Of a stretch of DNA of 5,447 bases, positions 1 to 4,308 are shown piece by piece (positions within the stretch are counted from its first letter, which is position 1; every line of letters starts with the position of its first letter). The notes beneath the pieces are model-generated. The model worked only from the letters and a program-made list of their open reading frames with translations, did no database searches and was not told the DNA's origin. Made by a program: the position numbers and the translations under genes. Source of the DNA: Chthonomonadaceae bacterium (GTDB lineage: Bacteria > Armatimonadota > Chthonomonadetes > Chthonomonadales > Chthonomonadaceae); contig JANXLO010000208.1 of NCBI GenBank assembly GCA_025355115.1, forward strand, positions 1 to 5,447, given 5' to 3'.

Positions 1-258
1 GATCTCCACCACCTGCGGGTCGGTGAAAGTCTCGGCGTCCATCTTAGCGCACCAACCGCATCCGGCCGTGTGGAAGCTCAGCAGAAGCGGGCGGTGAGTG
101 AGCTGCGCAAGTCGCAGGCCCGCTTCATAGCTGTGCAGCCATGTTGGCTCGGTGGTAATGTGGTTCTCGCGAACAGCTCCAAGAACTCCTACGCCGCAAA
201 GAACGGTGAGCAGAGGAAGCCAGGCAAGAATGCGCGGATTAAGGATCAGTCGCTTCAT
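1..258 (-). CDS. Membrane-anchored or exported thioredoxin-like protein (N-terminal part, cut by window edge)
   Basis: The minus strand stays open from an ATG at 258 to the window edge, giving 86 residues with no stop. Residues 1-8 are basic (MKRLILNP). A hydrophobic stretch at about 9-28 follows and reads as an uncleaved anchor or signal peptide. A thioredoxin-fold start follows: a beta strand (RPLLLSFHTAG, about 57-66), then the redox motif CGWC at 67-70, then AKMDAETF. This order matches the thioredoxin_7/DsbD-C-terminal type of small periplasmic thiol-disulfide proteins. The C-terminal half, including any cis-proline, lies outside the window. The start is 10 bases after the aldo/keto reductase stop, so the two genes are probably co-transcribed. 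No strong Shine-Dalgarno sequence is seen, so translation may depend on coupling. Reductase versus oxidase direction cannot be decided. Thioredoxin-fold identity is fairly sure; the exact function is unknown. Confidence 0.8.
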   Translation of the reverse strand, partial: MKRLILNPRILAWLPLLTVLCGVGVLGAVRENHITTEPTWLHSYEAGLRLAQLTHRPLLLSFHTAGCGWCAKMDAETFTDPQVVEI

Positions 259-268
259 TGATGGGCTT

Positions 269-1126
269 TCAGGCGGCGCGGAAGAGAGGCGCGAGACCCT
301 GCGCGTAGGCGCGAAGCTCGGCGGTGTCCTCCTCATTGAGAGGGCGGAACTCGGCGGCGAGTTGCATCGCGAGACGGAACAGGCGCGGGTCGCCCGGCGG
401 GATTGCGGCGGTAACAGGCTGCGACAGGGTGAAGCGGAGCGCGAGGCCCGCAAAGTGCGGATCAGTCAGCGGCTCGTACCAGCAGTTGGCGAAGTCGCGA
501 TGCGCGCCTTCCTGCCAGTTCGTCCGAGCCATCGCTTTGAGGCCGAGACGAGCGGCGCCCTTCTCCTGAGCCCTGGCCATGATCTGCGGCCCGAAGTTTC
601 CCGCCGTCCAGGTGACGAAGTTGATGGGAAAGAGGACAGAGGCGAAGTCGAAAAGCTCCATTGCCCGCAGGGCGGCCTCGGCGGAGTGCGCGGAGAACCC
701 GATATTGCGGATGAGCCCCTCCTCCCGCGCCTTCACGAGAGTCTCCATCGCGCCGCCAGGCGCGAATGCCTTCTCCACCTCTTCTACGCTTGAAATAGCG
801 TGAAGCTGGTAGAGGTCGAAGTAGTGAGTCTGAAGATGCTGGAGCGACCGGCGAAGCTCGGCTGCAGCTCCCTCCCCGTCTCGACACATAGTCTTGCAGG
901 CCAGAAACACTCCATCGCGACGACCTGCAAGGGCCGGACCTAGCCGCTTCTCGGTCTCCTGGTCGTGGCCATAGCTCGGCGCGACATCGAAATAGTTGAT
1001 CCCATGGTCTATCGCCTCGGCTACGATGCTGTCCGCCTCCGACTGCGGGATGCCGACCAGCACCACGCCCCCAAGACCAATGATTGAAAGCTCCTGCCCG
1101 GATGTCCCGTACGCTCGACGCTGCAT
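269..1126 (-). CDS. Aldo/keto reductase
   Basis: This is a predicted NAD(P)H-dependent oxidoreductase of the aldo/keto reductase superfamily, a cytoplasmic TIM barrel acting on carbonyl compounds; its substrate is unknown. With the ATG at 1126 the protein has 285 residues, normal for the family. It opens with a typical first strand (RRAYGTSGQELSIIGLGG). The catalytic tetrad is visible in order: Asp47 and Tyr52 in NYFDVAPSYG, Lys78 in FLACKT and His109 in LYQLHAI. The later IGFSAHS strand is also typical. An in-frame GTG at 1159 would add 11 residues, but its purine-rich stretch lies only about 1 base upstream. ATG 1126 fits the family start better and has GAGAGGGG 11 bases upstream. The gene probably forms an operon with the thioredoxin-like gene that follows 10 bases later. 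Family assignment is firm; physiological role is not known. Confidence 0.93.
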   Translation of the reverse strand: MQRRAYGTSGQELSIIGLGGVVLVGIPQSEADSIVAEAIDHGINYFDVAPSYGHDQETEKRLGPALAGRRDGVFLACKTMCRDGEGAAAELRRSLQHLQTHYFDLYQLHAISSVEEVEKAFAPGGAMETLVKAREEGLIRNIGFSAHSAEAALRAMELFDFASVLFPINFVTWTAGNFGPQIMARAQEKGAARLGLKAMARTNWQEGAHRDFANCWYEPLTDPHFAGLALRFTLSQPVTAAIPPGDPRLFRLAMQLAAEFRPLNEEDTAELRAYAQGLAPLFRAA

Positions 1127-1168
1127 TTCAGCCTGTTCCCCTCTCGCGCGATTTTGCACTTCCTCTCT

Positions 1169-1174
1169 ATTCTA
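1169..1174 (-). promoter_or_regulatory. Possible -10 element for the aldo/keto reductase gene
   Basis: On the minus strand the hexamer TAGAAT lies at 1174-1169, about 43 bases upstream of the preferred ATG at 1126. No good -35 box is found at 15-18 bases; the nearest candidate is TTCATT with a 15-base spacer. If used, transcription would begin near 1162, which is almost at the alternative GTG (1159) and so favours the ATG start. This is weak evidence from one hexamer. Confidence 0.25.
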
Positions 1175-1285
1175 CCTGACAATCAACGGAATGAACTCCC
1201 AAATCCATTGCTCGAGTAGCGCGACTTCCATCGTTGACACCTCATGGGGCAGGAACGGACTGGTTGCCTGTGGAAATGGACAGGC

Positions 1286-1543
1286 ATGTTTCAGCTCAAC
1301 CAACAGATCGGCCCCTATACTCTCCTTCGCCTGCTCGGACGAGGCGGCTTCGGAGAAGTCTGGCTCGCGCAGAAGAGCAACGCCCTCATGGATCGGCAGG
1401 TCGCCCTCAAGCTGCCCCTCGATCCCAGCCCCGACATCGACGCCATCCGCAGGGAGATGAGCATCTGGCTCCACGCCGGGCATCATCCCAACGTCCTACC
1501 GGGCCATCGTTGCCAACGCTCGTCTCTGCAGATAGAGAGCTGA
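1286..1543 (+). pseudogene. Truncated Ser/Thr protein kinase (N-lobe only)
   Basis: The reading frame encodes only the beginning of a bacterial Hanks-type Ser/Thr protein kinase. From ATG 1286 (an in-frame ATG also exists at 1244) it shows the lead-in YTLLRLLGRGGFGEVWLA, which contains the glycine-rich ATP loop GRGGFGEV. It then has VALKL with the ATP-anchoring lysine, an alphaC-like segment (IDAIRREMSIW) and the HPNVLP strand usual for the family. Similarity stops at about 1501. The frame continues for 13 unrelated residues to a TGA at 1541-1543. The catalytic HRD loop, DFG motif and whole C-lobe are missing: about 72 recognisable residues against a normal domain of about 260-270. It cannot be an active kinase, and the upstream region has only a weak ribosome-binding site. 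It is best read as a gene decayed by deletion rather than a working short protein. Confidence 0.85.
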
Positions 1544-1599
1544 ACGCAGCGGCTCGGGCGGAGGGGCTTGCGGTCGAGAATCCGAATGACCATCCCTAA
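1504..1599 (+). pseudogene. Probable C-terminal remnant of a PIN-domain (VapC-like) protein
   Basis: In a different frame from the kinase fragment, about 31 residues ending at TAA 1597-1599 read like the tail of a PIN-domain nuclease. They contain LVSADRELNAAARAEGLAV followed by ENPNDHP. The pattern 'T-x-V-(S/T)-A-D ... L ... AA ... EGL ... NP' is the last strand, the final acidic residue (here Asp of SAD) and the last helix of many VapC-type toxins. No start codon or upstream PIN region (first acidic residues) is present; sequence further upstream in this frame lies over the kinase fragment and is noise. I infer that the front of this gene was lost in the same event that removed the back of the kinase gene. 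It is short, so family assignment rests on pattern memory and is moderate. Confidence 0.5.
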
Positions 1600-1608
1600 G
1601 ATTTGCTG

Positions 1609-2244
1609 CTAGAGGGGCTGCCAGCGGAACAGTTGTGCTGCTCGCTCCTGGGTGATTTCGGCGCCCTGCGACTTCAGGCAGGAGAGCACCTGATCGCGAG
1701 CTTCGGGGACGCTGAGGCGCGAGGCTTCGGTGAAGCTCTCGGGAAATGCGTCTTCGCACCGGCACCAGCGGTAGCCATACGTGCCCCGCGTGCGGCCCGT
1801 CAGGTCGTGCTTCGTCAGGAGAAACCTCTGCTGCAAGTGCGCCAGATAGTGCATATGACTGCCTGGAGGCCAGGGCAGGGCGTTGGTCGCGGTCGGTCCT
1901 GAGCGCTCGATGTGCTTGTAGACGTGCAAGGCGTTGGATGCCAGCAGACCCTTTTCATGGAGCGTACGGGCATCGATGTCACCCTGCGCGGCGATCAGCG
2001 CGGGCAGCAACGAGAGCGAGGCGAAGACTGGAATGCCCGAGGAGATCAGCATCCCGTAGAATAGCCTCCGCTCGATGTGCAGATCGTCCTTCCAAAACCA
2101 CGACTGGTAGGTCAGGTCGTTGCCTCGCCAGGCGGTCGCCATCTCCAGAGACGGAAAGCCAGTCAACTTCGGCTGGTGACGCCATGTGCATATCCCTACG
2201 CTCTCCACATAACCCAGACACTCCTCGGGCGTCGTGATCGGCAT
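1609..2244 (-). CDS. AlkZ/YcaQ-related protein (putative DNA glycosylase-like winged-helix protein)
   Basis: The protein has 211 residues from ATG 2244, which follows GAGAGG by 4 bases. An in-frame ATG at 2259 (MKRGN added), with GGGAG 3 bases upstream, is an alternative. The N-terminus (ITTPEECLGYVESVGICTW) and the segments GFPSLEMATAWRG, SWFWKDDL, RRLFYGMLISSG and SLSLLPALIA resemble the short proteins annotated as AlkZ-related or 'crosslink repair DNA glycosylase YcaQ family'. Those have a similar order: V-GFC at the start, PSL, W-W-KD, then RR-YY-K-L. Full AlkZ glycosylases are about 400 residues and use a Gln-x-Gln or Gln-x-Asp catalytic motif. This protein is half that length and I see no such motif, so glycosylase activity should not be assumed. 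There is no signal peptide, so it is probably cytoplasmic. It is convergent with the PIN remnant (9 bases between stops) and divergent from the GH32 gene. Confidence 0.7.
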   Translation of the reverse strand: MPITTPEECLGYVESVGICTWRHQPKLTGFPSLEMATAWRGNDLTYQSWFWKDDLHIERRLFYGMLISSGIPVFASLSLLPALIAAQGDIDARTLHEKGLLASNALHVYKHIERSGPTATNALPWPPGSHMHYLAHLQQRFLLTKHDLTGRTRGTYGYRWCRCEDAFPESFTEASRLSVPEARDQVLSCLKSQGAEITQERAAQLFRWQPL

Positions 2245-2285
2245 ATTCCCTCTCTTCATAGGCTCCCTGGCCGTGCAGATGGAGG

Positions 2286-2315
2286 TTGACTCGACTCCAG
2301 CGGCCCCGCTATACT
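2286..2315 (+). promoter_or_regulatory. Sigma-70-type promoter for the GH32 gene
   Basis: TTGACT (2286-2291) and TATACT (2310-2315) each match the -35 and -10 consensus at five of six bases, with an 18-base spacer. Transcription would start near 2322, giving an untranslated leader of about 108 bases before the ATG at 2430. It lies in the 185-base divergent gap between the AlkZ-related and GH32 genes. No equally good promoter is seen for the minus strand. Assignment is by sequence match only. Confidence 0.6.
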
Positions 2316-2429
2316 TGGAATGCCGCGCAGGCCGCTCAGGCAACGCTCCGCGACTCTTCTCGACGCGATCTGATTCGAATTGACTCAAGATGCCCACATA
2401 TTACAACATTCAAAACAGCCCGAGGCACT

Positions 2430-3812
2430 ATGACCATCGCTGAACCCGTGCTCCACTTCACCCCGCCCGCCGATTGGATGAACGATCCCAACGGCCTCGT
2501 CTATCTCAAAGGCATCTGGCACTTATTCTACCAGCTTCAGCCGGCCGGCAGCGACCATAAGCACTGGGGCCACGCCGTCAGCCGTGATCTCGCGCATTGG
2601 GAGCACCTACTTGTCGCGCTCTTCCCCGACGAACTTGGCGCGATCTGGTCAGGAAGCTGCGTCGTAGATCACGACGATACAAGCGGCTTTTTCGATGGCG
2701 GGCAGGGCCTTGTCGCCATCTTCACACACCACATCCAGACGACCTCGGGGCAGTCTCAATCGCAGAGCCTCGCATACTCTCGCGACGAGGGCAACACCTG
2801 GACGAAATACGAGCGGAACCCCGTGCTAACCAGCGATCGTCCCGACTTTCGGGACCCGAAGGTCTTCTGGCATAAGGCGACCGACAGCTGGGTCATGATC
2901 GTTTCCGCGGGAGGCGAGAGCCAGATATATCGGTCTCCCGACCTGAAAGCCTGGACGCTCGCCTCTTCGTTCGGAGCAGGAAGTATGCCGGGACGGATTT
3001 GGGAGTGCCCCGACCTGTTTCCGCTCCGCGACGAAAACGGGCAGGAAGTCTGGATTCTCCTCAGTAGCTTCGTGGGCGGCCCCAACGCGCAGGGCCAATC
3101 CGGGAACTGCTTCGCCGCCTATTTCGCGGGCGACTTCGACGGCTACCGCTTTGCCACGAAGGAGAAGAGCGGCGGTATCGAACCCCACCGCCTTAGCTTT
3201 GGCCCTGACGACTACGCGCCCGTGACCTTTTCGAACGCTCCGGAAGGGCGTCAAGTGCTGCTCGGATGGCTGAACAACTGGAACTATGCGGATGACATGG
3301 CGACCTTTCCCTGGATCGGGCAGATGACGCTGCCTCGCGACCTCAAGTGGCGGCAGGGCAGCCTTATTCAGACTCTTTCGCCGGAACTGGAGGCGGCCCG
3401 ATTCTGGCCCACCGCCGTCATGCCTTCCCTGGAGAATAAGGCCTCAGAGCTTCGACTTTCCGGCTCGCTCTGGGAGGTGGAGTTGCCGGCGCATCACGCC
3501 TCCTGGCTCCTCGAAGCTCGCGAGGGCGGCAATCTGATCTTCTCTATAAGTCGTGACGCAACCCGAGGGATGTGGACGATGAAACGGGATGAAAACAGCC
3601 TCCCGCTTGCGCCCGCAAAGAGACCGGGCCGAGATGCTCTGTTCACCTCTCCCCACGAAGCGCCTCTCTCGCCGTTGGGAGACGCTACCCCGACTAGACT
3701 GATAGTCGATGCCTGCTCGGTCGAAGCGTTCTGCGATGCAGGCCGCACTCTATTCTGCTTCCAAATATTTCCTCACGGCAGTGACTGCACGCTCTCCTGG
3801 CGCGAAGTCTGA
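2430..3812 (+). CDS. Glycoside hydrolase family 32 (levanase/fructanase-like beta-fructofuranosidase)
   Basis: This enzyme is predicted to hydrolyse terminal beta-D-fructofuranosyl units from sucrose, inulin or levan. From ATG 2430 (GAGG at 2422-2425, 4 bases before) it has 460 residues, complete for the family. The three catalytic motifs of the five-bladed propeller are intact: WMNDPNG at 16-22 (nucleophile Asp19), FRDPKV at 140-145 (transition-state stabiliser Asp142) and WECPD at 191-195 (acid/base Glu192). WSGS (73-76) and HWGHAVS are also typical. The C-terminal beta-sandwich shows VDACSVEAF (426-434), the usual VDxxSVE signature. The HWGHAVSRDLAHWEH and WTKYERNPVL segments resemble levanase/exo-inulinase (SacC-like) more than plant-type invertases, but substrate cannot be fixed from sequence. 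Only 15 residues precede the first motif, with no signal peptide, so it is probably cytoplasmic and would need imported sugar; no transporter or regulator gene is beside it. An in-frame TTG at 2286 is rejected because it overlaps the promoter. Confidence 0.95.
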   Translation: MTIAEPVLHFTPPADWMNDPNGLVYLKGIWHLFYQLQPAGSDHKHWGHAVSRDLAHWEHLLVALFPDELGAIWSGSCVVDHDDTSGFFDGGQGLVAIFTHHIQTTSGQSQSQSLAYSRDEGNTWTKYERNPVLTSDRPDFRDPKVFWHKATDSWVMIVSAGGESQIYRSPDLKAWTLASSFGAGSMPGRIWECPDLFPLRDENGQEVWILLSSFVGGPNAQGQSGNCFAAYFAGDFDGYRFATKEKSGGIEPHRLSFGPDDYAPVTFSNAPEGRQVLLGWLNNWNYADDMATFPWIGQMTLPRDLKWRQGSLIQTLSPELEAARFWPTAVMPSLENKASELRLSGSLWEVELPAHHASWLLEAREGGNLIFSISRDATRGMWTMKRDENSLPLAPAKRPGRDALFTSPHEAPLSPLGDATPTRLIVDACSVEAFCDAGRTLFCFQIFPHGSDCTLSWREV

Positions 3813-3844
3813 GTTCGTTGCCTCACACATGAGAGGCAACGAAC
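3813..3844 (+). terminator. Perfect 12-bp hairpin directly after the GH32 stop (possible terminator)
   Basis: GTTCGTTGCCTC (3813-3824) pairs perfectly with GAGGCAACGAAC (3833-3844) around an 8-base loop (ACACATGA). The stem begins at the base after the TGA stop. There is no T-tract after it on either strand, so it is not a classical intrinsic terminator. It may still stop polymerase with a factor or protect the 3' end of the GH32 mRNA. It lies 17 bases upstream of the -35 box of the blaI-like gene and would help insulate that operon. Confidence 0.55.
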
Positions 3845-3861
3845 GAATTGAGTCCACTAAC

Positions 3862-3890
3862 TTGACAATCCTGCAAGAGTATGTTAATAT
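3862..3890 (+). promoter_or_regulatory. Sigma-70-type promoter of the BlaI/M56 operon
   Basis: A consensus -35 box TTGACA (3862-3867) and TAATAT (3885-3890) are separated by 17 bases, the optimal spacing. Transcription would start near 3897, about 25 bases before the BlaI start codon. The surrounding DNA is distinctly AT-rich against GC-rich flanks, as expected for a promoter. The -10 element lies inside the inverted repeat described next, so a bound repressor would block polymerase. Confidence 0.75.
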
Positions 3891-3901
3891 GTTAACATAC
3901 T
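3878..3901. promoter_or_regulatory. Perfect 10-bp inverted repeat, probable BlaI operator
   Basis: AGTATGTTAA (3878-3887) and TTAACATACT (3892-3901) form a perfect inverted repeat with a 4-base spacer, TATG. The spacer and part of the arms also make a tandem TATGTTAA-TATGTTAA. The repeat covers the -10 box and predicted start site, and ends 20 bases before the BlaI start codon. BlaI/MecI repressors are known to bind AT-rich dyads with TACA/TGTA-like cores overlapping their own promoters. The location and symmetry fit that role; the exact half-site differs from the staphylococcal one. Autoregulation is inferred. Confidence 0.7.
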
Positions 3902-3921
3902 GGTAAAGGATTAGCACAAAC

Positions 3922-4308
3922 ATGCATTTCACTGAGAAACTTGGCCGCCGAGAGCGGCAGATACTTGAGGCGGTCTATCGGCTTGGATCCGCCTCCGTCA
4001 GCGATGTCCTGGCCGAACTGCCCGACCCGCCGAGCTACTCTGCTGTCCGCACTTTCCTCCGGATTCTGGAGGAGAAGGGCCACATGAGCCACACGCAGGA
4101 GGGCGCGAAGTACATCTACCATCCAACCAAACCCCGCCCGCCAGTGGCGCGGGAGGCGCTCTACAAGCTGATGGAGACTTTTTTCGGTGGACGTCCGGAG
4201 CAGATCGTCAATACCCTACTCACGGACGAAGAGTTTAAACTTGGTGACGAGGAGCTAGAGCGGCTCTCCGCGATGATTTCGGCGGCGCGTCAGAGAGGGG
4301 AAGAGTAA
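3922..4308 (+). CDS. BlaI/MecI-family transcriptional repressor
   Basis: This is a 128-residue DNA-binding repressor, the usual length for the penicillinase-repressor family. The N-terminal winged helix spans about 5-70: LGRRERQILEAVYRLG, then SVSDVLAEL, the recognition helix around SYSAVRTFLRILEEKG (38-53), and the wing (EGAKYIYHP, 60-68). The C-terminal part (about 74-126) contains FFGGRPEQIVNTLL and the DEELERLSAMI helix, typical of the dimerisation domain. The ATG at 3922 has AAAGGA about 11 bases upstream, a slightly long spacing. The gene overlaps the M56 peptidase gene by one base (TAATG). Members repress their own operon and are inactivated by proteolysis when the partner BlaR1-like protein is triggered. 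The palindrome over its promoter supports self-repression. The family is certain; the inducing signal and regulon are unknown, because no beta-lactamase gene is present. Confidence 0.92.
   Translation: MHFTEKLGRRERQILEAVYRLGSASVSDVLAELPDPPSYSAVRTFLRILEEKGHMSHTQEGAKYIYHPTKPRPPVAREALYKLMETFFGGRPEQIVNTLLTDEEFKLGDEELERLSAMISAARQRGEE

Noticed and set aside
152..793. Long plus-strand open frame opposite the aldo/keto reductase gene
   Set aside because: It is a shadow of the GC-rich reductase gene: its translation is Arg/Gly-rich without domains, while the opposite strand carries a complete catalytic tetrad.
1234..1239. TTGACA as a -35 box for the kinase fragment
   Set aside because: No acceptable -10 hexamer lies 16-18 bases downstream (GGACTG at the 17-base position).
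1172..1486. Minus-strand open frame of 104 codons overlapping the kinase fragment
   Set aside because: The plus strand carries recognisable kinase motifs here and the antisense translation shows no family features.
2373..2388. Small palindromes ATTCGAAT and TTGACTCAA in the GH32 leader as an operator
   Set aside because: Palindromes this short are expected by chance in a few kilobases, and the two do not form a larger symmetric site.
2286..2429. N-terminal extension of the GH32 protein to an in-frame TTG at 2286
   Set aside because: The TTG is part of the -35 box. The added 48 residues have no family similarity or signal-peptide pattern, and ATG 2430 has a ribosome-binding site and fits the family start.
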